Source: Micromonospora wenchangensis (GTDB lineage Bacteria > Actinomycetota > Actinomycetes > Mycobacteriales > Micromonosporaceae). Taken from it: DNA of 64,000 nt. The notes under the pieces are model-generated. The model worked only from the letters and a program-made list of their open reading frames with translations. It did not search any database and was not told the DNA's origin. The position numbers were made by a program, and so were the translations under genes. Location of the stretch: contig NZ_MZMV01000020.1 of assembly GCF_002210435.1 (NCBI RefSeq), positions 1-64,000 on the forward strand, in the 5' to 3' direction. Within the stretch, counting starts at the first letter, position 1, and each line of letters opens with the position of its first letter. Shown here one piece after another: positions 15,644 to 24,586 of the stretch.

Positions 15644-16915
15644 ATGCAGAACGCCGTGGAGCGGTTGCGTACCGAGTGGGAGACCGACCCCCGCTGGCAG
15701 GGGGTGCGCCGCAGCTACCGCGCCGAGGACGTGGTCCGCCTGCGGGGGACCGTGCAGGAGGAGCACACGCTGGCCCGCCGCGGGGCGGAGCGGCTGTGGC
15801 GGCTGCTGCACACCGAGGACTACGTCCACGCCCTGGGCGCGCTCACCGGCAACCAGGCCGTGCAGATGGTCCGGGCCGGACTCAAGGCCATCTACCTCTC
15901 CGGCTGGCAGGTGGCCGCCGACGCCAACCTCGCCGGGCACACCTACCCCGACCAGAGCCTCTACCCCGCCAACTCGGTGCCCGCCGTGGTGCGCCGGATC
16001 AACAACGCGCTGCTGCGCGCCGGCCAGATCACCACCGCCGAGGGCGACGACGGCGGTGTCGACTGGCTCGCGCCGATCGTCGCCGACGCCGAGGCCGGCT
16101 TCGGCGGCCCGCTCAACGCCTACGAGCTGATGACCGCCATGATCGGGGCCGGCGCCGCCGGGGTGCACTGGGAGGACCAGCTCGCCGCCGAGAAGAAGTG
16201 CGGCCACCTGGGCGGCAAGGTGCTCGTCCCGACCGGCCAGCACGTGCGCACCCTGGAGGCGGCGCGGCTCGCCGCCGACGTGGCCGGGGTGCCGTCGGTG
16301 GTGATCGCCCGCACCGACGCGCAGGCCGCCACGCTGCTCACCACCGACGTCGACGAGCGGGACCGGCCGTTCGTCACCGGCGAGCGCACCGCCGAGGGGT
16401 TCTACCGGGTGCGCAACGGCATCGAGCCGTGCATCGCCCGGGGCCTGGCCTACGCCCCGCACGCCGACCTGCTGTGGATGGAGACCTCCACCCCCGACCT
16501 GGAGGTGGCCCGCCGCTTCGCCGAGGCGATCAAGGCCGAGTACCCGGACCAGCTCCTCGCCTACAACTGCTCGCCGTCGTTCAACTGGCGCAAGCACCTC
16601 GACGACTCGACCATCGCGAAGTTCCAGCGCGAACTCGGCCACCTGGGCTACCGGTTCCAGTTCATCACCCTGGCCGGCTTCCACGCCCTCAACTACTCGA
16701 TGTTCGACCTGGCCCGCGGCTACGCCACCGACGGGATGTCCGCCTACGTGGCGTTGCAGGAGCGGGAGTTCGCCGCCGAGCCGGCCGGCTACACCGCCGT
16801 CAAGCACCAGCGTGAGGTCGGCACCGGCTACTTCGACCTGATCAGCACCGTGCTCAACCCGGCCGCCGAGACCACCGCCCTGCGCGGCTCCACCGAAGAG
16901 GAGCAGTTCGCATGA
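15644..16915 (+). CDS. aceA: Isocitrate lyase
   Basis: 423 aa. The catalytic signature KKCGH (Cys as acid/base) is at about residues 184-188, with [23 protein letters not shown] around it; the substrate-binding YNCSPSFNW and the early [10 protein letters not shown] and YPDQSLYP motifs are present. It splits isocitrate into glyoxylate and succinate, first step of the glyoxylate bypass used on acetate and fatty acids. GAGGAG lies at a normal distance before the ATG. The stop overlaps the start of malate synthase (ATGA), and the gene is divergent from ramB. Confidence 0.95.
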   Translation: MQNAVERLRTEWETDPRWQGVRRSYRAEDVVRLRGTVQEEHTLARRGAERLWRLLHTEDYVHALGALTGNQAVQMVRAGLKAIYLSGWQVAADANLAGHTYPDQSLYPANSVPAVVRRINNALLRAGQITTAEGDDGGVDWLAPIVADAEAGFGGPLNAYELMTAMIGAGAAGVHWEDQLAAEKKCGHLGGKVLVPTGQHVRTLEAARLAADVAGVPSVVIARTDAQAATLLTTDVDERDRPFVTGERTAEGFYRVRNGIEPCIARGLAYAPHADLLWMETSTPDLEVARRFAEAIKAEYPDQLLAYNCSPSFNWRKHLDDSTIAKFQRELGHLGYRFQFITLAGFHALNYSMFDLARGYATDGMSAYVALQEREFAAEPAGYTAVKHQREVGTGYFDLISTVLNPAAETTALRGSTEEEQFA

Positions 16916-18519
16916 GGTACGAAATCATCGGCCCGCTGGCCGACCGGTTCGACGAGGTCCTCACCCCCGCGGCGCTGGAGTTCCTGGTCGCGCTGGACAG
17001 CGAGTTCGCCGCCCGCCGGGTGGCCCTGCTGGACACCAGGCGGGCCCGCCGGGACCGCTACGCCACCGGCCAGTTCCCCGACTTCCTGCCGGAGACCGCC
17101 GCGATCCGGGCCGACCCCGACTGGCGGGTGGCCCCGCCCGCACCGGGACTCACCGACCGGCGGGTCGAGATCACCGGGCCGACCGACCGGAAGATGACAG
17201 TCAACGCGCTCAACTCCGGGGCCCGGGTGTGGCTCGCCGACTTCGAGGACGCCACCGCACCGACCTGGCACAACGTCATCTCCGGTCAGCTCAACCTGAT
17301 CGACGCCCTGGACCGGCGCATCGACTTCACCGACCCGCGCGGCAAGCGGTACGCCCTCGGCGCGCAGCTCGCCACGATCGTGGTCCGGCCGCGCGGCTGG
17401 CACCTGGTGGAGAAGGGCATCGTGGTGGACGGCCGGCCCGTCTCGGCCAGCCTGGTCGACTTCGGGCTCTACCTGTTCCACTGCGCGCAGCGGCAACTCG
17501 ACGCGGGCGCCGGGCCGTACTTCTACCTGCCGAAGCTGGAGGGCCACCGGGAGGCCCGGCTGTGGAACGACATCTTCGTCTTCGCCCAGCAGCGCCTCGG
17601 CCTGCCCCGGGGCACCATCCGGGCGACCACGCTGATCGAGACGATCACCGCCGCCTTCGAGATGGAGGAGATCCTCTACGAGCTACGGGAACACTCGGCG
17701 GGGCTGAACGCCGGCCGGTGGGACTACATCTTCAGCGTGATCAAGAACTTCGGACAGTGGGCCGACTTCGTCCTGCCCGACCGGTCCGAGGTCACCATGA
17801 CGGTGCCGTTCATGCGCGCGTACACCGAACTGCTGGTGGCGACCTGCCACCGGCGCGGGGCGCACGCCATCGGCGGGATGGCCGCGTTCATCCCGAGCCG
17901 GGACCCGCAGGTCAACGAGGTGGCCCTCGACCGGGTCCGGGCCGACAAGCGGCGTGAGGCCGGCGACGGGTTCGACGGCTCCTGGGTGGCCCACCCCGCC
18001 CTGGTCGACACCTGCCGGCAGGAGTTCGACGCGGTGCTCGGCGACCGCCCGCACCAGCTCGACCGGCTGCGCGACGACGTCGCCGTCACCGCCGCCGACC
18101 TGCTCGCCGTCGACAAGACCCCCGGCCGGGTCACCGCCGCCGGGGTGCGGGCCAACCTCGCCGTCGCGGTGCGCTACGTCGACGCGTGGCTCGGCGGCAC
18201 CGGCGCGGTGGCGCTGGGCAACCTGATGGAGGACGCGGCCACCGCCGAGATCGCCCGCTGCCAGATCTGGCAGTGGCTGCACCACGGCACCCCGCTGGCC
18301 GACGGCGGCTGCGTGACCGAGGACCTGGTCCGGTCGATCCTCGCGGAGGAGTTGGCCACCCTCGCCGCCGGGCGCGACGGCGAGGACCGGGAACGGGCCG
18401 ACCGGGCGGCGCGGATCGTCGAGGACACCGCCCTCGGCGAGGACCTGCCCGCGTTCTTCACCACCGGCGCGTACGCCCGGCACCTCGGCCCGGCCCGGCG
18501 GCCCGTGCCGGTGGGCTGA
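16912..18519 (+). CDS. aceB: Malate synthase A
   Basis: 535 aa, the length of the A-type enzyme. Signatures include [12 protein letters not shown], the active-site stretch [42 protein letters not shown] and [11 protein letters not shown]; the Asp late in the chain ([11 protein letters not shown]) is the likely catalytic base. It condenses glyoxylate with acetyl-CoA to malate. Its ATG lies in the stop of aceA, so both glyoxylate-bypass enzymes are made in step from one transcript. Confidence 0.95.
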   Translation: MRYEIIGPLADRFDEVLTPAALEFLVALDSEFAARRVALLDTRRARRDRYATGQFPDFLPETAAIRADPDWRVAPPAPGLTDRRVEITGPTDRKMTVNALNSGARVWLADFEDATAPTWHNVISGQLNLIDALDRRIDFTDPRGKRYALGAQLATIVVRPRGWHLVEKGIVVDGRPVSASLVDFGLYLFHCAQRQLDAGAGPYFYLPKLEGHREARLWNDIFVFAQQRLGLPRGTIRATTLIETITAAFEMEEILYELREHSAGLNAGRWDYIFSVIKNFGQWADFVLPDRSEVTMTVPFMRAYTELLVATCHRRGAHAIGGMAAFIPSRDPQVNEVALDRVRADKRREAGDGFDGSWVAHPALVDTCRQEFDAVLGDRPHQLDRLRDDVAVTAADLLAVDKTPGRVTAAGVRANLAVAVRYVDAWLGGTGAVALGNLMEDAATAEIARCQIWQWLHHGTPLADGGCVTEDLVRSILAEELATLAAGRDGEDRERADRAARIVEDTALGEDLPAFFTTGAYARHLGPARRPVPVG

Positions 18520-18532
18520 CCCGGCACCGCGC

Positions 18533-18566
18533 GGCCGGGAGGAGGAGTCCACGCCCCCTCCCGGCC
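18533..18566 (+). terminator. Hairpin terminator after aceB
   Basis: GGCCGGGAGG and CCTCCCGGCC, perfect 10-bp arms with a 14-base loop, starting 14 bp after the aceB stop. Confidence 0.7.
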
Positions 18567-18612
18567 GGCGGCGGGCCGGAACCCGGTGGGGCAGCAGGCG
18601 GTGCCGCCAACA

Positions 18613-18651
18613 TGGGATCGTGGGCGGGTATCCATCCCGGTCACGATCCCA
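18613..18651 (+). promoter_or_regulatory. Inverted repeat just before the cytoplasmic GH43 gene
   Basis: TGGGATCGTG at 18613-18622 and CACGATCCCA at 18642-18651 form perfect 10-bp arms around 19 bases. The right arm ends against the purine-rich ribosome site of the next gene, so it could be an operator or an mRNA hairpin that masks translation. Confidence 0.5.
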
Positions 18652-18663
18652 GGGGGTTGGCGG

Positions 18664-20205
18664 ATGAATCCGGTCGGGGCCGACGCGGTGACCGGGGGCG
18701 CGGACGGCTGGCCCGACGGCACCTTCACCAACCCGGTGCTGGCCGGCTTCCACCCCGACCCGAGCGTCTGCCGGGTCGGCGACGACTACTACCTGGCCTG
18801 CTCCAGCTTCGAGTACTTCCCCGGAGTGCCGCTGTTCCACAGCCGCGACCTGGTGCACTGGGCGCAGATCGGCAACGTGCTCGACCGGCCCGGCCAGCTC
18901 ACCCTGCCGGTCGACATGCCGTCGTCGGCCGGGGTGTACGCGCCGACGCTGCGCCACCACGACGGCCGGTTCTGGCTGATCGTCACGAACTGCGCCGACG
19001 GCGGCGGCACCCTGGTCTGCACCGCCACCGACCCGGCCGGCCCCTGGTCGGACCCGGTCCGGGTGCCCGGGGTGGACGGCATCGACCCCGACCTCGCCTG
19101 GGACGCCGACGGCACCTGCTGGTGCACGTACGCCGGGATCGCCCAGGTGCGCCTCGACCCGGAGACCGGACGCACCGTCGGCCCGGTCCGGCGGCTGTGG
19201 TCCGGTGCCCCGGGCGCGCAGGCCCCGGAGGCACCGCACCTGTACCGGATCGGCGACCACTGGTACCTGCTGATCGCCGAGGGCGGCACCGAACGCGGGC
19301 ACGCCGTCTCGATCGCCCGCGCGACCAGGCCCGACGGCCCGTACGAGCCGGGTCCGGCCAACCCGATCCTCACCCACCGGGGCACCCACCGGCCGATCCA
19401 GAACACCGGCCACGCCGACCTGGTGCAGGGGCCCGACGGTTCGTGGTGGCTGATGCTGCTCGGGGTCCGCCCCGGCGGCGGCACCCCCGGCTGGCACGTG
19501 CTCGGGCGGGAGACGTTCCTCGCCCCGGTGACCTGGGTCGACGGTTGGCCGGTGGTCGGGGACCTCGCGCCGGTGATGCCCGCCCCGCCGTGGGCCGCGC
19601 ACCCCGTGCCGCCGCCGCCCGTACGCGACGACTTCGACGCCGACCGGCTGCACCCCCGCTGGGTCTCGGTGCGGTCCCGGCCGGCGGAGGTCTGGTCGTT
19701 GGCCGAACGACCCGGTTGGCTCACGTTGCGGGCCCGGGGCGCGTCCCCGGACGCGCCGGACGTCACGTTCGTCGGCCGCCGCCAGCAGCACCCGTCGTGC
19801 CGGGTCCGGACCGTGGTCGACCCGGGCGACGGGCACGGCGGCCTGGTGGTGCGCCTCGACGAGCGGCACCACTACGACATCGAGGCCGGCGGCGGCGAGG
19901 TGCGGGTCGTCGCCCGGATCGGGTCGGTGCGGTCGACGCTGGCCACCCGGCCGGTCGGGGCCGGCCCGGTCCGCCTGGGGATCGAGGTGGTCGCCCCGGC
20001 CCCCGGCGACTGGCACCCCGCCAAGGAACCCGACCTGCTCCGGCTCGGTGTCGACCGCCCGGACGGGACCTTCGACGTGCTGGCCGAACTCGACGGCCGG
20101 TACCTGTCGACGGAGGTCGCCGGCGGCTTCACCGGCCGGGTCGTCGGCATGTACGCCGCCCGGGGTGCCGTCGCCTTCGACTGGTTCGACTACGAGCCGC
20201 GCTAG
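18664..20205 (+). CDS. GH43 glycosidase, beta-xylosidase/arabinofuranosidase type (cytoplasmic)
   Basis: 513 aa, no signal peptide. Residues 15-320 form the GH43 propeller: TNPVLAGFHPDPSVCRVGDDYYLACSSFEYFPGVPLFHSRDLVHW (seen as consecutive short motifs; Asp of HPDPS is the general base), VDGIDPDLAWD, APEAPHLYRIGDHWYLLIAEGG (Glu acid) and PIQNTGHADLV. Residues 330-513 form the concanavalin-like domain common in GH43 beta-xylosidases (DDFDADRLHPRW at its start). It should trim short xylo- or arabino-oligosaccharides after import. ATG chosen at 18664 behind AGGGGG; a GTG-type longer start would run through the inverted repeat. Confidence 0.85.
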   Translation: MNPVGADAVTGGADGWPDGTFTNPVLAGFHPDPSVCRVGDDYYLACSSFEYFPGVPLFHSRDLVHWAQIGNVLDRPGQLTLPVDMPSSAGVYAPTLRHHDGRFWLIVTNCADGGGTLVCTATDPAGPWSDPVRVPGVDGIDPDLAWDADGTCWCTYAGIAQVRLDPETGRTVGPVRRLWSGAPGAQAPEAPHLYRIGDHWYLLIAEGGTERGHAVSIARATRPDGPYEPGPANPILTHRGTHRPIQNTGHADLVQGPDGSWWLMLLGVRPGGGTPGWHVLGRETFLAPVTWVDGWPVVGDLAPVMPAPPWAAHPVPPPPVRDDFDADRLHPRWVSVRSRPAEVWSLAERPGWLTLRARGASPDAPDVTFVGRRQQHPSCRVRTVVDPGDGHGGLVVRLDERHHYDIEAGGGEVRVVARIGSVRSTLATRPVGAGPVRLGIEVVAPAPGDWHPAKEPDLLRLGVDRPDGTFDVLAELDGRYLSTEVAGGFTGRVVGMYAARGAVAFDWFDYEPR

Positions 20206-20248
20206 CCGCCCACGCCGGGCGTGCACCGGTGCCGGGCCGACCGGGTTA

Positions 20249-20320
20249 TCCTGGTCCCGTCGACCAGGACAGGGAGCAGATCGTGGCAGGTGACGACGAC
20301 ATCTCCGGGTGAACACCCGG
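20249..20320 (+). promoter_or_regulatory. Leader region with two hairpins before the ABC-F gene, possible ribosome-mediated attenuator
   Basis: TCCTGGTC/GACCAGGA (20249-20256 and 20262-20269, 5-base loop) is followed by AGGGAG, a nine-codon reading frame (20283-20312) and CCGGGT/ACCCGG (20305-20310 and 20315-20320, GAAC loop) that overlaps the stop of that frame. Antibiotic-resistance ABC-F genes are often controlled by ribosome stalling on such leaders. No experimental support here. Confidence 0.4.
20283..20312 (+). CDS. Possible leader peptide (9 aa)
   Basis: GTG start with AGGGAG six bases upstream, reading VAGDDDISG and then TGA. The stop codon lies in the stem of a small hairpin, so a ribosome translating it would change the fold of the leader before the ABC-F gene. 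Another possible upstream frame begins at ATG 20340, Arg-rich at first (PSRRPRRP), and overlaps the ABC-F start out of frame. Either or neither may be translated. Confidence 0.3.
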   Translation: MAGDDDISG

Positions 20321-20430
20321 CTGCGGTGACCGACGGCGGATGACCGCCCCGTCGCGTCGCCCCCGTCGTCCTGCCCTGTTCACCCCGGGCAGCGCCCGCG
20401 CGCCCGGACCACCTGTCTCCGAGGTTCACC

Positions 20431-22056
20431 ATGTCCGACAGTCACGTCGTCTGCTCCGACCTGTCCTTCTCCTGGCCGGACGACACCCCGGTCTTCGAGA
20501 ACCTGTCCTTCTCCCTTCCCGGTGGCCGCACCGGCCTGGTCGCGGCGAACGGCGCCGGCAAGTCCACCCTGCTGCGGCTCGTCGCCGGCGAGTTGCGTCC
20601 CACCGGGGGCAGCGTCACCGTCGAGGGGGTGCTGGGCTACCTGCCGCAGCACCTGCCCTTCGCGATGCGGCAGACCGTCGCCGAGGTGCTCGGGGTCGAC
20701 CGCGTCGTCGCCGCGCTGCACGCCATCGAGGCCGGTGACGCCGCCGAGGAGCACTTCACCGCCGTCGGCGACGACTGGGACGTCGAGGAGCGCACCCGCG
20801 TCGCCCTCGACCGCCTCGGCCTGACCGGGGTGACGCTGGACCGCCGGCTCGGCACCCTCAGCGGTGGTGAGGTGGTCTCCCTCGGCCTCGCCGCCGAGCT
20901 GCTCAGACGCCCCGACGTGCTGCTGCTCGACGAGCCAACCAACAACCTCGACCGACCGGCGCGGGAACGCCTGCTCACCGTGCTGCGGTCCTGGCCGGGC
21001 GCGCTGCTCGTGGTCAGCCACGACCGGGCGCTGCTGGACGAGATGGACCGTATCGCCGCCCTCGACCACGGCGGGATCCGCTGGTACGGCGGCAACTTCA
21101 CCCACTACGAGCAGACGGTGCGGGCCGAGCGGGAGGTCGCCGAGCGGCAGCTGCGCCAGGCCGAGCAGGACGTGAAGCGGCAGAAGCGGGAACTCCAGCA
21201 GGCCCGCGAGCGGGCGGCCCGCCGGGCCTCGACCGCCGCCCGGAACCTGTCCGACGCGGGGCTGCCCCGGATCGTCGCCGGCAACCTCAAGCGGGACGCG
21301 CAGGTGTCGGCGGGCCGGGCCGACGACGTGCACACCGCCCGGGTCGCCGACGCCTAGGCCCGGCTGGACCAGGCGAGCGGGGCGGCCCGCCGCGACGACC
21401 AGCTCGTCCTGGACCTGCCGGACACCACGGTGCCCGCCGGTCGAACCGTCTTCGCCGGCCAGGGCCTACGGGCCGGCTACGCGGGCCGGCCGGTGTTCGT
21501 CGGCGACGGGGTCGACCTGACCATCCGGGGCCCCGAGCGGATCGCCCTGACCGGGCCCAACGGTGCGGGCAAGTCGACGCTGCTGCGGCTGGTCGGTGGC
21601 CGGCAGGAGCCGGACGCGGGCACCGTCGCGCGGGCACCGGGGCGGGTGGCGTACCTGTCGCAGCGCCTCGATCTGCTCGATCCGACCCGGACGGTCGCGG
21701 AGAACCTGGCCGGGTTCGCGCCGTCGCGTACCGAGGCGGAGCGGATGAACCTGCTGGCCCGGTTCCTGTTCCGGGGTGCCCGCGTCCACCTGCCGGCCGG
21801 GGTGCTCTCCGGCGGTGAGCTGCTGCGCGCCACCCTGGCCTGCCTGCTGTTCGCCGAGCCGGCACCGCACCTGCTGCTGCTCGACGAGCCGACCAACAAC
21901 CTGGACCTGGTCAGCGTGGCGCAGTTGGAGAGCGCGCTGCTGGCGTACCGGGGGGCGTTCGTGGTGGTCAGTCACGACGACCGGTTCCTGGCCGGGATCG
22001 CCGTGGACCGTTGGCTCCGGCTGGCCGAGGGCCGGCTCACCGAGACCGGACCCTGA
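20431..22056 (+). pseudogene. ABC-F ribosome-protection-type ATPase interrupted by one in-frame amber codon
   Basis: The frame encodes 541 residues from ATG 20431 to TGA 22056 but for TAG at 21355-21357 (codon 309). Both ATPase halves are otherwise complete. First half: Walker A NGAGKST, LSGGE, LLLDEPTNNLD, SHD. Second half: GPNGAGKST, LSGGE, LLLDEPTNNLD, SHD. The charged coiled-coil linker (AEREVAERQLRQAEQDVK) that reaches into the ribosome precedes the TAG. No membrane segments, as in the macrolide/lincosamide/pleuromutilin resistance ABC-F proteins. Before the TAG it reads VADA, after it ARLDQA, so a Glu or Gln codon has probably changed by one base. The GTG at 21430 has no ribosome site. 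Pseudogene, sequencing error or readthrough are all possible. Confidence 0.85.
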
Positions 22057-22158
22057 TCCGGCCCGGCGGCCCGCCGCAGGGGCCGTCGCGACGGGGCAGA
22101 GGTAGACGTTCGTCCATGGTAGAAAGGGGACGCACGCTGCTGCTACGGGGAGGTAACC

Positions 22159-23493
22159 GTGCGTCACTTTGTCATGCGAACAGTTCACCGTCGTCCGGCC
22201 CGGTGGTCGTTGGTCGTTCCGGTGGTGGCCGCCTGCGCGGCGGCGACCCTGGCCGGCCCGCCGGCCGCCCAGGCCGGGCCGGGCTGTCCGGCGGGAGCGA
22301 TCATGAACGTGGTCGCCCACCAGGACGACGACCTGCTCTTCCTCAGCCCGGACCTGCTGCACGACGTGCAGGCCAACCGCTGCGTCCGCACGGTGTTCGT
22401 CACGGCGGGCGACGCCGGCCGGGACGGCACCTACTGGGGCGGCCGGGAGACCGGGGCGCGGGCGGCGTACGCCCAGATGGCCGGGGTCGCCGACACCTGG
22501 ACCCAGGCGGACGCCGGGATCAGCGGGCACCCGATCCCGGTCTTCACGCTCACCGGCAAGCCCACCGTGTCGCTGGCCTTCCTGCGGCTGCCGGACGGCT
22601 ACCCCGGCGGCACCGGGCACCCGAACACCGGCTCGCAGAGCCTGCAGAAGCTCTGGCTCAACGACATCCCGTCGATGACGTCGCTGGGTGCCGGCGCGTC
22701 CAGCTACAGCCGGGCCGGCCTGATCAGCACCCTGGCCGGGCTGATGGCCGCCTACCAGCCGACCGCCGTCAACACCCAGGACCACGCGGGCGGGTTCGGC
22801 GACGGTGACCACAGCGACCACCACGGCGCGGCCTACTTCGCCCAGGCCGCCGAGCAGGCGTACGTCGGTTCGCCCACGTTCACCGGCTACCACGACTACA
22901 AGATCAAGAACTATCCGGCGAACCTGGGATCGGCCGACGTCGCCGCCAAGTCCGCGGCCTTCTTCGCCTACGGCCAGTACGACGACGGGGCCTGCACCAG
23001 CCTGCCCACCTGCGCCGGCTACGACTACCCGGCCTTCCTCCAGCGGCAGTACAGGGTCCTCGGCCCGAACCTGGCCCGGACGGCCACCGTCACCGCGACC
23101 AGCCAGGACATCGGCAGCGGGCAGACGGCGGCCAAGGCCGTCGACGGGGTGGTCGCCGGCTGGCCCGACGACCCGACCCGGGAGTGGGCCACCGTCTACG
23201 GCGGCGTCGGCACCCAGCTCACCCTGAGCTGGCCGGGCCCGCGTACCGTCCGCCGGGTCGTCCTCTACGACCGGCCCAACCCCAACGACCAGATCACCGG
23301 CGGCACCCTGCTGTTCAGCGACGGCACCTCCACGGCCGTCGGCGCCCTGGACAACGGCGGCGGCCCGACGGAGATCGTCCTCCCGGCGGCGAAGACGGTG
23401 ACCAGCGTCAAGCTCACCGTCACCGGGGTCGGCGGCGGCACCGTCAACGTCGGCCTCGCCGAGGTCGAGGTGTTCGGCAACGCCGGCCCCTGA
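22159..23493 (+). CDS. Exported PIG-L family deacetylase with C-terminal discoidin-like domain
   Basis: 444 aa. Sec signal peptide (RRPARWSLVVPVVAACAAATLAGPPAAQA region), then the LmbE/PIG-L zinc motif NVVAHQDDDLLFLSPD (AHxDD) and a second zinc ligand site GDGDHSDHHGAAYF (HxxH). From about residue 310 a beta-sandwich with the pattern of F5/8-type C domains (NLARTATVTATSQ, AAKAVDGVVAG, VNVGLAEVEVFG). The family de-N-acetylates amino sugars or related conjugates; an exported member probably acts on cell-wall or environmental glycans. GGAGG lies 4 bases before the GTG. Confidence 0.85.
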   Translation: MRHFVMRTVHRRPARWSLVVPVVAACAAATLAGPPAAQAGPGCPAGAIMNVVAHQDDDLLFLSPDLLHDVQANRCVRTVFVTAGDAGRDGTYWGGRETGARAAYAQMAGVADTWTQADAGISGHPIPVFTLTGKPTVSLAFLRLPDGYPGGTGHPNTGSQSLQKLWLNDIPSMTSLGAGASSYSRAGLISTLAGLMAAYQPTAVNTQDHAGGFGDGDHSDHHGAAYFAQAAEQAYVGSPTFTGYHDYKIKNYPANLGSADVAAKSAAFFAYGQYDDGACTSLPTCAGYDYPAFLQRQYRVLGPNLARTATVTATSQDIGSGQTAAKAVDGVVAGWPDDPTREWATVYGGVGTQLTLSWPGPRTVRRVVLYDRPNPNDQITGGTLLFSDGTSTAVGALDNGGGPTEIVLPAAKTVTSVKLTVTGVGGGTVNVGLAEVEVFGNAGP

Positions 23494-23503
23494 CGGACGG
23501 CCA

Positions 23504-23538
23504 GGCCCGGTCCGGTGGTCGCCCCACCGGACCGGGCC
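23504..23538. terminator. Strong bidirectional terminator
   Basis: GGCCCGGTCCGGTGG and CCACCGGACCGGGCC, perfect 15-bp arms with a 5-base loop, between the PIG-L gene and the end of the facing nrdB. Confidence 0.85.
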
Positions 23539-23551
23539 CCGGCCGGGCCGG

Positions 23552-24586
23552 TCAGAAGTCGTCGTCGAAGCTGACGCTGCCGCTGACCCCCACCTGGTAG
23601 GCCGACACCCGACGCTCGAAGAAGTTCGACAGCTCCTGCACGTCCTGCAGGTCCATGAACGCGAACGGGTTCTGCGCGCCGTAGCGCGGCGCGATGCCGA
23701 GCTGGGCGAGCCGCCGGTCGGCGACGTGCTCCAGGTAGGCCCGCATGTCCTTAAGCGACAGCCCCGACACGCCCTGGTCGAGCAGGTCCTCGGCGAACTG
23801 CACCTCGCACTCGACGGCCTCGGCGAGCATCTCGGTCACCTGACGTTCCAGGTCGGCGTCGAACAGGTCCGGCTCCTCGCGCCGGGCGGTCTCCACCACG
23901 TCGAAGGCGAACGCCATGTGCATCGACTCGTCGCGGAACACCCAGTTGGTGCCCGACGCCAACCCGTTGAGCAGGCCCCGCGAGCGCAGGAAGTAGACGT
24001 AGGCGAACGCCCCGTAGAAGAACAGCCCCTCGATGCAGGCGGCGAAGCAGATCAGGTTGAGCAGGAACGCCCGCCGGTCGGCGCGGGTACGCAGCTCCCG
24101 CAGCCCGAACACCGAGTCGATCCAGCGGAAGCAGAACTCGGCCTTACGCCGGATCGACGGGATGTTCTCGATGGCGGCGAACGCGGCGAACCGCTCCTGC
24201 TCGTCGGGGACGTACGTGTCGAGCAGGTTCAGGTAGAACTGCACGTGCACGGCTTCCTCGAACAGCTGCCGGGACAGGTAGAGCCGGCCCTCCGGGGAGT
24301 TGACGTGCTGGTAGAGGTTGAGCACCAGGTTGTTGGCGACGATCGTGTCACCGGTGGCGAAGAACGCCACCAGCCGGGACACCAGGTGCCGTTCGGCAGG
24401 CGACAGCCGTTCCAGGTCGGCCAGGTCGGAGTGCAGGTCGACCTCCTCCACCGTCCAGGTGTTGCGGATGGCGTCCCGGAACCGGTCGAAGAAGTGCGGG
24501 TAGCGCATCGGCCGCAGGGTGAGGTCCATGCCGGGGTCGAGCAGCAGTTGCCGCCCGGCGGTACGGGGTTCGTCGACGGTGGTCAC
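23552..24586 (-). CDS. nrdB: Ribonucleotide reductase class Ia, beta subunit
   Basis: 344 aa. Diiron ligands can be placed in EEAVH, ACIEGLFF and DESMH; the radical Tyr lies four residues after the first His (HVQFY), so this is a tyrosyl-radical enzyme. The C-terminal tail (SGSVSFDDDF) binds the alpha subunit. The frame is open much further upstream on the same strand, but that part is a shadow of nrdA; the real GTG start overlaps the nrdA stop (GTGA). It supplies the radical for ribonucleotide reduction. Confidence 0.95.
   Translation of the reverse strand: MTTVDEPRTAGRQLLLDPGMDLTLRPMRYPHFFDRFRDAIRNTWTVEEVDLHSDLADLERLSPAERHLVSRLVAFFATGDTIVANNLVLNLYQHVNSPEGRLYLSRQLFEEAVHVQFYLNLLDTYVPDEQERFAAFAAIENIPSIRRKAEFCFRWIDSVFGLRELRTRADRRAFLLNLICFAACIEGLFFYGAFAYVYFLRSRGLLNGLASGTNWVFRDESMHMAFAFDVVETARREEPDLFDADLERQVTEMLAEAVECEVQFAEDLLDQGVSGLSLKDMRAYLEHVADRRLAQLGIAPRYGAQNPFAFMDLQDVQELSNFFERRVSAYQVGVSGSVSFDDDF

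Noticed and set aside
20340..20738. A 132-codon frame overlapping the ABC-F start as a gene
   Set aside because: Beyond its first 30 codons it is a shadow of the ABC-F gene; only a leader function could be considered.
21430..22056. The second ABC-F half as an independent gene
   Set aside because: No ribosome site before GTG 21430 and the frame is continuous with the first half except for one TAG.
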